A DNA stretch of 64,000 bases. Origin: Alphaproteobacteria bacterium (GTDB lineage Bacteria > Myxococcota_A > UBA796 > UBA2385). Under the pieces are notes generated by a model. That model ran no database searches. It was not told where the DNA came from and saw only the letters and a list, made by a program, of their open reading frames with translations. The stretch's first letter is position 1. The number at the start of each line of letters is the position of its first letter. The position numbers were made by a program, and so were the translations under genes. The DNA lies in contig JACKEY010000014.1 in assembly GCA_020632755.1 (NCBI GenBank), positions 62,001 to 126,000 on the forward strand, given 5' to 3'. Below are positions 33,058 through 41,437 of the stretch, one piece after another.

Positions 33058-35330
33058 GCGACTTCGAGGGCCTGCTCGAGCAGCTGGTCCCCGGCGCGGG
33101 CCGGGTCGAGGCGAGGTCGGACCTGGACGCGCCCGATTTCCCGCGCGGGCTCGGGCTCGAGCCGCGGGCGCTCCTGGCCCGGGGCGGCCAGGGCTGGGTC
33201 TTCCGGGCCCACGATCCGGTCCTGCAGCGCGATGTCGCCGTGAAGATCGTGCGCGCCGACGCCCAGGGGGACGCCGAACAGGCGCTGCTCGAAGAAGCCC
33301 GCCGCACGGCGTCGCTGGACCACCCCTCGGTCCTGCCGGTACACCGCGTGGTGGTGGCCGACGGGCGGGTCTGCGTCGAGTACCGCCTGGCCCCGCAGAG
33401 CACGCTGGAAGCGCTGCTGGCCGACCCGGCGCTGCTGGCGAGCCGCGACGTGCCGGGCCGGCTGGTGCTGCTGCGGGGGCCGGTGCGGGCCCTGCGCCGG
33501 GCCCACGCGCTGGGTGTCGTGCACGGCGACCTGCACCCCGGCAACCTCTTGCTGGGCGAGGACGACGAGGTCTACGTGCTGGACTGGTCCGGACGCGGCG
33601 GCGCGGCCGGGGTCTTCGCCGGAAGCCCCGGCCACGCGGCGCCCGAGGTGCTGGCAGGCGCCCCCCACAGCCCCGCGGGCGACATCTACGCCCTGGGTGC
33701 GGTCGCCTGGGAGCTGTGCACCGGTCGGCCCCTGCGCCCCCGGATGCGCGACGAAGAGCTGGGCGCCTTCGTGGCCCGGTGGCGGGACCGCCCGACCCCC
33801 GCGCTGCCGGCCGACGTGGTGCTGCCGGCCGGAGTGCCGGAGCTGCTGGCCTCGGCCCTGGCCGACGCTCCGGCCCGGCGCTGCGACGCGGCGGCCTTCG
33901 CCGACCTGCTCGACGACGCCTTGTCCGGCGCGTCGGAGCGGGCCGTGCGGCTGGAGCGCGGCGAAGCCCTGCTCGCCCAGGCCCGCGAGACCCTGGGGCG
34001 CTACCGCGAGCTCGGCAAGCGTCTCGAAGACGAGCGCACGGTCGTCGCGTCCCAGCGGGCGCGGGTCCCGGGCCACGCGCCGCCGGCCGCCAAGAAGGCC
34101 CTGTGGGCCGCCGAGGACCGCCTGGTCGACATCGAAGGCGAGCGGGCGCTGGTCTGGCTCGACGCCATGCAGCAGGCCGTGCTCGGCGGGGCCTTCTGCG
34201 ACGACGACGCCGAGGCCCGCGACATGGTCGCGGAGCTGTGGTGGGTCCGGCTCGAGGACCAGTCCGCCCGCGGCCAGGCCCGCGAGGTGATGCTGGCCGC
34301 CCACCAGGTGCAGGCGGTCGACCCCGATCGCCGCGGCGCCACCCTGCAGGCGGCCTGCCGGCTGAGCCTGGACATCGCCGGCGATCGCCCGGCCCGCGTC
34401 GAGATCGCTCGGCTGGTCCCCCACGAGCGGCGCCTGGTCCCGCGTCCCGTGGCGACCGTCGCTGCGCCGCTGCCCGAGCATCGGCTGCCGCCCGGGCGCT
34501 ATCAGCTCACGGTGCACGTCGACCGCTGCGCGCCCCTGTCCTTGCCGCTCGCCCTCGACCGCGCCGAGCACCACCGCGCCGTTGTGGATCCCCGCCCGGT
34601 CTCGGCCATCGGCGACGGCTTCGTCCTGTGCCCGGGCGGCGCCTTCCTGCTGGGCGGCGATCCCGACGCCCGCGATCCCCTGCCGCGTTGTCGGCCCACC
34701 CTGCCGGACCTGTTCGTGCAGCGGGATCCCGTCACCGTGGCCGCGTGGGCGGCCTTCCTGGCCGACCTGCCGCCCGAGCGCGCCGTCGCCCTGGCGCCCG
34801 GGTCGCGGGGCCCGCTGGGACCCGACCAGTGCTGGTGGCCGCTGCAGGACGGCCATCCGGCGCCGCCGGCCGGCTGGGACCCGGCCTGGCCGGTCGTCGG
34901 CATCGATGCGGACGCCGCCGCGGCCTATGCGGCCTGGAGTTCCGAGCGGCTGGGCCGCAGCCTGCGCCTGCCCGCCGAAGAGGAGTGGGAGCGCGCCGCC
35001 CGCGGCTGTGACGGGCGGGCCTTTCCCTGGGGCGACGCCTTCGACCCGACCTTCGCCCACATGCGCGCCAGCCGGGTCGGTCCGCCGGGCCTGTCGGCGG
35101 TCGGGGCCTTCCCGGTCGACACCTCTCCCTTCGGTGTGCGCGGCATGGCCGGTGGGGTCCGGGAGTGGACCGCCTCGCTGCTCGACTCGGGCGAGGTCGT
35201 CGTGCGCGGTGGCGGCTGGCAGGACGAGGCGCACGACCTGCGCTGCGCCAGCCGCCGCGGCCTGCCGGGGTCCTGGCGCAGCGCGTCCGTCGGCTTTCGC
35301 CTCGTCAGCGAAGAAGAGGCGCCCGGCTAG
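33054..35330 (+). CDS. Ser/Thr protein kinase fused to a formylglycine-generating-enzyme-like domain
   Basis: A 758-residue protein. Residues about 35-285 form a Hanks-type kinase: glycine loop LLARGGQGWVF, VAVKIV lysine, catalytic loop HGDLHPGN (Asp and Asn kept; the Arg before Asp is replaced by Gly, so a non-RD kinase) and DWSG in place of DFG. Residues about 285-500 are helical and charged. Residues about 515-755 match the FGE-sulfatase (SUMF1) fold: VTVAAWAAFLADLP, LRLPAEEEWERAARG, FPWGDAFDP, RGMAGGVREWT, VRGGGWQD and SVGFRLV. Such kinase-FGE fusions are common in Myxococcota. The ATG overlaps the sigma-54 activator's stop, so that activator is a likely partner. Confidence 0.9.
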   Translation: MSDFEGLLEQLVPGAGRVEARSDLDAPDFPRGLGLEPRALLARGGQGWVFRAHDPVLQRDVAVKIVRADAQGDAEQALLEEARRTASLDHPSVLPVHRVVVADGRVCVEYRLAPQSTLEALLADPALLASRDVPGRLVLLRGPVRALRRAHALGVVHGDLHPGNLLLGEDDEVYVLDWSGRGGAAGVFAGSPGHAAPEVLAGAPHSPAGDIYALGAVAWELCTGRPLRPRMRDEELGAFVARWRDRPTPALPADVVLPAGVPELLASALADAPARRCDAAAFADLLDDALSGASERAVRLERGEALLAQARETLGRYRELGKRLEDERTVVASQRARVPGHAPPAAKKALWAAEDRLVDIEGERALVWLDAMQQAVLGGAFCDDDAEARDMVAELWWVRLEDQSARGQAREVMLAAHQVQAVDPDRRGATLQAACRLSLDIAGDRPARVEIARLVPHERRLVPRPVATVAAPLPEHRLPPGRYQLTVHVDRCAPLSLPLALDRAEHHRAVVDPRPVSAIGDGFVLCPGGAFLLGGDPDARDPLPRCRPTLPDLFVQRDPVTVAAWAAFLADLPPERAVALAPGSRGPLGPDQCWWPLQDGHPAPPAGWDPAWPVVGIDADAAAAYAAWSSERLGRSLRLPAEEEWERAARGCDGRAFPWGDAFDPTFAHMRASRVGPPGLSAVGAFPVDTSPFGVRGMAGGVREWTASLLDSGEVVVRGGGWQDEAHDLRCASRRGLPGSWRSASVGFRLVSEEEAPG

Positions 35331-35341
35331 CACCGCTAGCC
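35325..35341. repeat. GGCTAGC-ACC-GCTAGCC palindrome on the kinase stop codon
   Basis: A perfect 7-bp inverted repeat around ACC. The TAG at 35328-35330 is the kinase stop, and a second in-frame TAG follows nine bases on. The same 17-bp sequence in reverse orientation lies on another gene's stop at 48807-48823. Confidence 0.85.
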
Positions 35342-35345
35342 GTGG

Positions 35346-35351
35346 CATCAT
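35346..35351 (+). promoter_or_regulatory. Weak leaderless-type hexamer CATCAT
   Basis: CATCAT stands exactly six bases before the ATG at 35358, in the same position as TAnnnT hexamers of other genes but with C instead of the first T. No Shine-Dalgarno is present. Confidence 0.3.
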
Positions 35352-35357
35352 GCGCCC

Positions 35358-36344
35358 ATGATCTCCCTCGTCCTCCTCCTCGCCTGCGCCGGCCGGGCCC
35401 CCGTGCCCACCGCGCCGCTGCGCCCGCCGCCCCCGTCGCTGGAGCCTGCCGTGTCCGAGTCCTCCTCCCCACCCCTGAGCTCGGCGGACCTCGCCAAGGC
35501 CTTCGACTTCGACGATCCCGCCGGCACCGAGGCCCGCTACCGCGAGCTGCTGCCCCGGGCCGTGGCCGTCGGTCCCGACCTGGAGCTCGAGCTGTGGACG
35601 CGGCTGGCGCGGACCCACGGGCTGCGTGGCGACTTCGCCGCCGGTCATGCCGTGCTGGACACGGTGCAGGCCCGCCTGGCCGAGGCGTCGGACACGGCCG
35701 GGGTGCACGTGCGGCTGCCGCTCGAGCGGGGCCGGCTGCACAACAGCGCCGGCGACAAGCAGACCGCGCTGGGCTTCTTCGCCCGCGCCCGGGACGAAGC
35801 CGGGCGGGTCGGAGACGACGTGCTGTGGCTCGACGCCGTCCACATGCAGGGCATCGCGGCCGACCCCGACGCCGCGCTGGCCTTCAACATGGAAGCCATC
35901 GCCTTCGCCGAGAACAGCGACGACGACAAGGCCCGCGGCTGGCTGGGCCCGCTCTACAACAACACCGGCTGGACCTACATGGACCGCGGCGAGCCCGACC
36001 AGGCCCTGCCCCTGTTCGAGAAGGGCGTGACCTTCCGGGCGCAGGCCGGTGCGCCCGTGCCCCTGCGCATCGCGAAGTACACCGTCGGCGCCGCCCTGCG
36101 GAAGCTGGACCGGTGCGAGGAGGCGCTGCCGATCCAGCGCGCCCTGGCCGAGGAGTGGGCCGCCGAGGGCAAGGTCGGCGGCTACGTCGAGGAGGAGCTC
36201 GGCGAGTGCCTGCTGGCCCTCGGCCGGGCCGAAGAAGCCCGCCCCCACTTCGCCGCGGCCCATGCCGAGCTGTCCAAGGACGGCTGGATGGTCGACAACG
36301 AGGCCGATCGGCTGGCGCGGCTGAAGGAGCTGGCGGGGGAGTAG
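35358..36344 (+). CDS. TPR-type lipoprotein
   Basis: A 328-residue protein with a short lipoprotein signal (LVLLLACAG, Cys10) and a proline-rich linker (APLRPPPPSLEP). Residues about 60-325 are helical with recurring TPR-like units: LWTRLARTHGLRGDFAAGHAV, GRLHNSAGDKQTALGFFARA, LYNNTGWTYMDRGEPDQALP and GECLLALGRAEEARPHFA. It is probably a protein-interaction scaffold on the inner face of the outer membrane. It begins 27 bases after the kinase-FGE gene, on the same strand but beyond a palindrome, and has its own possible start signal. Confidence 0.8.
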   Translation: MISLVLLLACAGRAPVPTAPLRPPPPSLEPAVSESSSPPLSSADLAKAFDFDDPAGTEARYRELLPRAVAVGPDLELELWTRLARTHGLRGDFAAGHAVLDTVQARLAEASDTAGVHVRLPLERGRLHNSAGDKQTALGFFARARDEAGRVGDDVLWLDAVHMQGIAADPDAALAFNMEAIAFAENSDDDKARGWLGPLYNNTGWTYMDRGEPDQALPLFEKGVTFRAQAGAPVPLRIAKYTVGAALRKLDRCEEALPIQRALAEEWAAEGKVGGYVEEELGECLLALGRAEEARPHFAAAHAELSKDGWMVDNEADRLARLKELAGE

Positions 36345-36351
36345 GCCCCGC

Positions 36352-38580
36352 TCAGGTCATCTGCGAGACCGTCACGCCGACGCCGCAGTCTTCGCACTGG
36401 AAGGCGTACAGGCCGACGTCGTGCATGTCCTCGCGCACCGCGCTGGCGTGGACGAAGGCCACGAAGAAGCACAGGCGCCCGCAGTCCGGACAGACCGCGG
36501 GGGCGGGGCTCTGCCACCAGGGTGGACGCCCGCCCAGCTGGCCGAGCAGCTTGTCCTTCCAGTCGCGGTCCTTGCGGGGCGGCTCGAGGGTGAGGGTCCA
36601 GGTCTGCTCACCCGGTTCTTCGCCGTCGCCTTCGCAGTCGGGGGCTTCGGTGCGGCCGGTCAGCTGGACGCCGGCACCCGCGACCCGCCAGACCTCCTCG
36701 TCCCGGATCGGCTCGTCGCAGGCTTCGCAGTTGGCCCAGAAGACGTGCTGCACGGGCACCTTGGACCCGGCCAGGGGGTCCCCGGGCAGCAGGGCCACCG
36801 GGATGTCCAGCAGGGGGACCGGAGGCTTGCCGCACTCGACACCGCGGTCCAGGCCCGCGAGCGGGGCGCAGGCGCGCATGCCGGGCGGCGTGCTGCCGTC
36901 GCCGTCTTCGCGGCCGATGATCTGGAGCGCGCGAGGCACGAACCGGGGCACCGCCGGGCCTTCCGCGGGCAGCTCCAGGCACGCTTCGGTCGCGGCCTGG
37001 CCGACGCCCGGCGCTTCCTCGGCCAGGTCGGCGATGGCCTGCAGCGCCAGGGGGCTCAGCACGTCCATCAGCAGCGCCAGGCGCCGGGACGTGGCGTCGG
37101 ACAGGCAGGGGCGCCCCCACTGGTCGACCTCGGGCACCGCCAGCCCCTCGCGCAGCCGTGCGACGCAGTCGTCCACGGCGGCATCCGATGCACCCTCGAC
37201 CACCCGGGACCAGCCGTCGTGGCGCATCTCGGCCAGCAGGGCGACCGTCGCGTCGTCCCAGGCCAGAACGGCGTCCGCGAAGGGGCGGAAGCTGTCGGGC
37301 CAGCCGTCGAGCAGCTCGCTGAACCGTGGGTCGGGCACCAGCTCCTGGAGCAGGCTGCGGGCCAGGCCGACCCGCTCGGCGTTCGTGGCGTCCGCCAGCG
37401 GGCCGATGGGGCCGCCGTCCCCGACCGCGCGGTCGTACCCGTCGCCGTCGAGGTGCGGTACGCGGTCCGGCAGCGGGTCGCCCACCACGACCACCGCGGC
37501 AGTGCTGCGCCGGGTGGCGTCCGTGCCCGGCAGGACCACGATCGGCGCGGCGGGGGGCAGCCAGGCGATGCCGGCGTCGTCGAGCACCAGCAGGGCCTGG
37601 CGGGAGTCGGCCAGCCGTCTCGCGGGCAGCTCGTCCATCCGGCCCCGCCACGCCAGGGTGGAGGCGTCGAAGCGGTGCACCTCGAGGAGCGGCGGCGTGC
37701 CGATGGCCTGGACCATGGGTCCGTCCGGGCGCTTGACGACGATCAGGACCTGCTCGGCGAACAGCGTCACGGGGCAGCAGATCGCGACCGGGACCTGCGT
37801 GCGCTGCTCGCCGTAGTGGTCGAAGGGCGAACAGGGCAGCGACCCCGACCAGCCCGCCTGCACCGTGCCGTCCAGGCCGAAGCAGACCACCCCCGGCGAG
37901 CCGGAGATGTAGACCCGCTCGCGGCGCAGGTCGAAGGTCGCGTTCTGCGGGTAGAAGGACCACTGGTGCCAGTAGATGTCGGCGAAGACGCGGCGCTTGC
38001 GGCCGATCACCAGGCGCTCGGTGCCGACCAGCGCCCAGGTCTCGCCGTCTTCGGCCAGCACGAGCTCGGTCGACTCTTCGTGGATGCTGCCGGTCGGCGC
38101 GCGCCACCCCGATCGGCGCCACTCGGCGACGGCTTGGTCGACGGCTTCGCCGAACGGGAACACGCGTCGTGGATCACCGAAGGCGGTGGGATCGGCCGCC
38201 CAGACCACGCGATCGTCGTCGATCCGGCGGCAGACGACGCCGTGCACCGCGACGCCGTCTGCGCCGGTCCGGGGCCAGCGCGGATCGATGCGGGCCACGA
38301 CCCGGTCGCCGTCGGGATGCAGCACGGTGGCCTGGCGCCCGACCTCGCGCGGGGTCGTCGGCCCGCCGGCGGCGACCGCCCACAGGTCCACGAGCTGGCC
38401 GACGCCGCGGCTGTCGGCGAACAAGGCGAGCCCTTCGTCCGTGAAGCTGACCGGGTGGTTGGGGTGGCAGTCCCACGCCGCGATGCGCTCGCCCGCCGCG
38501 TAGAGCACCAGCCCGTCGGGGGTGTGCGCGCGCGCCAGCAGGTGGTCGCGGCCCCAGGCGTAGACGGGGTTCGTGCTCAT
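36352..38580 (-). CDS. Large uncharacterised protein with propeller-like N-terminus and paired CxxC motifs
   Basis: A 742-residue protein without a signal peptide. Residues 1-400 contain repeated beta phrases (GLVLYAAGERIAAWDCHP, TELVLAEDGETWALVG, RRERVYISGSPGVVCFGLDG, RQALLVLDDAGIAWLPP), consistent with a WD40/PQQ-like beta-propeller. Residues 400-560 are helical. The C-terminal 150 residues hold three CxxC pairs (CEACDEP, CPDCGRLC, CEDCGVG), probably one or two zinc-binding sites. It starts seven bases after the preceding lipoprotein gene, so it may be the last gene of the polyamine-type operon upstream. I do not recognise the family. Confidence 0.6.
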   Translation of the reverse strand: MSTNPVYAWGRDHLLARAHTPDGLVLYAAGERIAAWDCHPNHPVSFTDEGLALFADSRGVGQLVDLWAVAAGGPTTPREVGRQATVLHPDGDRVVARIDPRWPRTGADGVAVHGVVCRRIDDDRVVWAADPTAFGDPRRVFPFGEAVDQAVAEWRRSGWRAPTGSIHEESTELVLAEDGETWALVGTERLVIGRKRRVFADIYWHQWSFYPQNATFDLRRERVYISGSPGVVCFGLDGTVQAGWSGSLPCSPFDHYGEQRTQVPVAICCPVTLFAEQVLIVVKRPDGPMVQAIGTPPLLEVHRFDASTLAWRGRMDELPARRLADSRQALLVLDDAGIAWLPPAAPIVVLPGTDATRRSTAAVVVVGDPLPDRVPHLDGDGYDRAVGDGGPIGPLADATNAERVGLARSLLQELVPDPRFSELLDGWPDSFRPFADAVLAWDDATVALLAEMRHDGWSRVVEGASDAAVDDCVARLREGLAVPEVDQWGRPCLSDATSRRLALLMDVLSPLALQAIADLAEEAPGVGQAATEACLELPAEGPAVPRFVPRALQIIGREDGDGSTPPGMRACAPLAGLDRGVECGKPPVPLLDIPVALLPGDPLAGSKVPVQHVFWANCEACDEPIRDEEVWRVAGAGVQLTGRTEAPDCEGDGEEPGEQTWTLTLEPPRKDRDWKDKLLGQLGGRPPWWQSPAPAVCPDCGRLCFFVAFVHASAVREDMHDVGLYAFQCEDCGVGVTVSQMT

Positions 38581-38587
38581 CGGCGGC

Positions 38588-39361
38588 CTACTCGGTCTCG
38601 GGCTCGATCGGCGCGAACAGGATCGCGCCTTCGACCGACCCGACCTGCAGGGTCGGGAAGGTGAGCCCCTCGGCCTGGACCGTGAACGCGCCGCCCGCTG
38701 CGCCGGGCACCAGGAACAGGCCTGACGCGTCGGGCTGGGTGGCGGGGTTCGTGCCGCCGGTCTCGCTGGCGAAGAAGCCGCCGTCTTCGGGCTCGACGTC
38801 CAGGTACCAGGCGTCGCCGCCGGTGACGGTCGCGCCGACCAGGGGCAGTCCGTCGGCATCGAGCGCCGCCCCCAGCAGGCTGCCGCTCTCGACCAGCCCG
38901 CCGGAGCTCGCGCCCAGGTCCGACAGGTCCTGCTCCATGCCCGCGACGAAGCCGGCGCTGAGGCCCCAGGCGACGGCGTCTTCGACCACGTCCCCGTCCT
39001 GCACCGACAGGTAGCGGGCCGACCCGACCCGGGTGGCGGTGGTGGCCAGCTGGGCGCCGCTGTCGCAGGCGGTCAGCACCAGCAGCATGCCGTCGTCGGG
39101 GGTCTCGGTCAGGCCCGGGATGGTGAAGGCGCCTTCTTCGCCCTGGACCGTGGTGCTGCCGTAGGGGTCGGTGAGCGGGCCGGCGAGCGCGTGCGCGGCG
39201 ATGCAGGTGCCTTCCGGCGCGGCGGTGCCGAAGTTGAAGTCGGTGGCGGTGCCCGACAGGCTCCAGGTGATCCCGGTCGCACCGGAGTCCCCCCCGCTGT
39301 CGCCCGTGTCCTTCACCCGGCAGCCCGGGGCCATGATCAATAGCCAGCAGAAGCGTCGCAT
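38588..39361 (-). CDS. Probable lipoprotein of unknown function
   Basis: A 257-residue protein whose first 14 residues (RRFCWLLIMAPGC) resemble a lipoprotein signal with Cys14, although the residues before the Cys are atypical. DTGDSGGDSG follows as a short linker. The rest is beta-rich (GITWSLSGTATDFNF, GAFTIPGLTETPDDG, GAALDADGLPLVGATVTGGDAWY) in the style of carboxypeptidase-regulatory or Ig-like surface domains. It begins 20 bases after the speE-like stop and its ATG has GGAGG upstream, so it is likely in the same operon. Confidence 0.6.
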   Translation of the reverse strand: MRRFCWLLIMAPGCRVKDTGDSGGDSGATGITWSLSGTATDFNFGTAAPEGTCIAAHALAGPLTDPYGSTTVQGEEGAFTIPGLTETPDDGMLLVLTACDSGAQLATTATRVGSARYLSVQDGDVVEDAVAWGLSAGFVAGMEQDLSDLGASSGGLVESGSLLGAALDADGLPLVGATVTGGDAWYLDVEPEDGGFFASETGGTNPATQPDASGLFLVPGAAGGAFTVQAEGLTFPTLQVGSVEGAILFAPIEPETE

Positions 39362-39381
39362 CGGTCCTCCCGGACGTGTGC

Positions 39382-40971
39382 TCACTCGTTGTAGCCCTTC
39401 CAGCCGCGACGGTAGTACGCGGCGACCGCCGGGTCGTCCAGGGTCGTGACGGACACGGTGGGCCGGGCGCCGAGCGCCTTGTCCCACACGAACAGGGCGT
39501 GCAGGCTGTCCGCATCGTGGACGGTCGTCGGGATGGTGATCGTGAGGGCCGCGGGGTCCAGGTCGCGGTGGGCGGCCAGCACGAAGCCCCACTCGCCGAA
39601 GCTCGGCACGTGGGCGTGGTAGGGCAGCGCGCGCAGCGGCCCCAGCGGGTGTTCTTCGGGCACGGCGGCGTCGATGGTGGCGACCACCGACCAGAAGGCC
39701 TCGGGTGCGTAGAACGGGCTGCTGGCCTGGGTCACCATCACGCCGGACGGCGCCAGGCGGCGCGCCACCAGGGCGTAGAAGGACGTCGAGTACAGCTTGG
39801 CCAGGGCCGGGCTGTGCGGGTCCGGCAGGTCGATGATGATGGCGTCCCAGCGCGCGTCGCCTTCCTGCAGGAAGGCCATGGCGTCGGCGTGGTGCACGGT
39901 GACCCGCGGGTCGGACAGGGCGTCGCCGTTGAGCCGTACCAGCGGCGGCCAGTCGTGGGCGAGGTCGGTGACGGCCGGGTCCAGGTCCACCAGGTCGACG
40001 GTCGAGACGTCGGGGTGCTGCAGCACGCGCCGGGCGGCCAGCCCGTCCCCGCCGCCCAGGATGAGCACCCGCCCCGGTCGGGCAACGGCGGACAGGACCG
40101 GCAGCACCAGGGCCTCGTGGTAGCGCGCCTCGTCCACGCTGCTGAACTGGATGTGGCCGTCCAGGTACAGGCGCAGGTCGTCCCGCCAGCGCGTCACGAC
40201 CACCCGCTGGTAGGGCGTCTGCTCGGCGTAGACGATGGTGTCCTGGTACATCACGTCTTCGACGTGGCGGACCCAGCGGTTGCTGCCTAGCAGCGCTAGG
40301 ACCAGCACCACGCCGATGCCGCCCGCGCCCCACAGCAGTCGCCGGCCGGTCGGGCTCGCCGCCGCCAGGATCGCGGCCACCGCCAGGTTCAACAGCCCGA
40401 ACACGATGCTGGCCCGCGCCATGCCGAGCACCGGCAGGGCCAGGAGCGGGAAGGCCACCGCGCCGAGCAGCGCGCCGACGTAGTCCAGCGCCAGGGCGTC
40501 GCTCACCGCCCCGCGCACCGTGCCCCCGCGCCGCAAGAGCCGCACCAGGATCGGGATCTCCAGGCCCACCAGCGCGCCGATGGCGATGCCCTGGCCGTAG
40601 AAGATCGGCTCGAACCACGCGGCCAGCCAGGCCCCCGCCGCGAAGGTGGTCAGGCTGGACAGGCCGCCGACCAGGGCGAGGGCGAGCTCGACCCGGATGA
40701 GCGCCTTCCACAGGTCGCCGTGGACGAAGCGCGCCAGCCAGCTGCCGAGCCCCATCGCGCACATGAACACGCCGATGACCAGGCTGTACTGGGTGATCGC
40801 GTCGCCCAGCAGGTACGAGCTGACCGCACCCGCGACCAGCTCGTAGACCAGGCCGCAGGCCGCGACCACGAAGACCGCTCCGAGCAGCACCAGCCGCTGC
40901 CGCGAGGTCGGGGCCGGGCCCGCGTCCCCCGCCGCCGCGCCGTGGGCGGCGTCTGCGACCGGGTCGTCCAC
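39382..40971 (-). CDS. Membrane-anchored spermidine synthase-like protein
   Basis: A 529-residue protein. Residues about 25-225 form six or seven membrane segments (LVLLGAVFVVAACGLVYELVA, YSLVIGVFMCAMGLGSWLAR). Residues about 240-510 match polyamine aminopropyltransferase: YQRVVVT, LYLDGHIQFSSVDEARYHEALV, LILGGGDGLAARRVL and the catalytic-region IIIDLPDPHSPALAKLYS. The soluble enzyme transfers aminopropyl from decarboxylated SAM to putrescine; membrane-fused members may act on other acceptors. Start: GTG at 40971 overlapping the DUF350 stop by one base (TAGTG). A CTAGC-N3-GCTAG palindrome is inside the gene. Confidence 0.88.
   Translation of the reverse strand: MDDPVADAAHGAAAGDAGPAPTSRQRLVLLGAVFVVAACGLVYELVAGAVSSYLLGDAITQYSLVIGVFMCAMGLGSWLARFVHGDLWKALIRVELALALVGGLSSLTTFAAGAWLAAWFEPIFYGQGIAIGALVGLEIPILVRLLRRGGTVRGAVSDALALDYVGALLGAVAFPLLALPVLGMARASIVFGLLNLAVAAILAAASPTGRRLLWGAGGIGVVLVLALLGSNRWVRHVEDVMYQDTIVYAEQTPYQRVVVTRWRDDLRLYLDGHIQFSSVDEARYHEALVLPVLSAVARPGRVLILGGGDGLAARRVLQHPDVSTVDLVDLDPAVTDLAHDWPPLVRLNGDALSDPRVTVHHADAMAFLQEGDARWDAIIIDLPDPHSPALAKLYSTSFYALVARRLAPSGVMVTQASSPFYAPEAFWSVVATIDAAVPEEHPLGPLRALPYHAHVPSFGEWGFVLAAHRDLDPAALTITIPTTVHDADSLHALFVWDKALGARPTVSVTTLDDPAVAAYYRRGWKGYNE
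40287..40299. repeat. CTAGC-AGC-GCTAG palindrome inside the speE-like gene
   Basis: A perfect copy, extended to six base pairs (CCTAGC...GCTAGG). On the coding (minus) strand it reads CTA GCG CTG CTA GGC (LALLG), again using two rare CTA codons. It falls between the membrane part and the catalytic domain. Confidence 0.8.
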
Positions 40972-41189
40972 TACCCGGCGATCGACGCGGCGATGATGAT
41001 GGCCAGCCCGATGATCAGGCTACCGATGATGATGGCCAGCGCGCTGTTGTGGTCTTCCTCGATCTCGTGGCGGATCGAGAAGGGCGTGACCTTGGTGATG
41101 ACGAAGAAGGCCAGCGCGAAGGTGACCATGCCGAAGAAGGCGTAGATCACGGTCCACAAGAGCTGGTCGAGGTGTCCGGCGAGGTCCAT
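40971..41189 (-). CDS. DUF350 small membrane protein
   Basis: A 72-residue protein with two transmembrane segments (TVIYAFFGMVTFALAFFVITKV and ALAIIIGSLIIGLAIIIAASIA) joined by a charged loop (TPFSIRHEIEEDHNS). Both the second-helix glycines and the acidic loop are typical of DUF350. In other genomes DUF350 accompanies DUF4178, SAM decarboxylase and spermidine-synthase-like genes, as here; its function is not established. Its stop overlaps the speE-like start. Confidence 0.85.
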   Translation of the reverse strand: MDLAGHLDQLLWTVIYAFFGMVTFALAFFVITKVTPFSIRHEIEEDHNSALAIIIGSLIIGLAIIIAASIAG

Positions 41190-41221
41190 GCGGGGCTCCG
41201 GAGGGGGTCAGGGAGAGGAGG

Positions 41222-41437
41222 TCACTTGCCGCCGCGCAGGCCGCCGCCACGGTGGCTGCGGCCGACGGAGTAGCCGACGAAGAAGCCGCCGCCGCTGCGG
41301 GTCGACTCCTCGCGCAGGCTGACGGTCTGTTCTTCGCCGACGGTCTCGGCGGGCACCAGGTCGGCCCAGGTCGCCACCGCGCCGAAGCCGGTGACGAGCA
41401 GCACGAAGCCGAGTGCGGCGAGGGGGAGCATGCCCAT
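41222..41437 (-). CDS. Small membrane protein in the SpeD/DUF4178 cluster
   Basis: A 71-residue protein with one hydrophobic segment near the N-terminus (LPLAALGFVLLVTGFGAVATW) and a Gly/Arg/Ser-rich C-terminal tail (SGGGFFVGYSVGRSHRGGGL). The ATG at 41437 overlaps the DUF4178 stop (TGATG), and the DUF350 gene starts 32 bases later. Such short glycine-rich proteins accompany DUF4178 in similar clusters; function unknown. Confidence 0.6.
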   Translation of the reverse strand: MGMLPLAALGFVLLVTGFGAVATWADLVPAETVGEEQTVSLREESTRSGGGFFVGYSVGRSHRGGGLRGGK

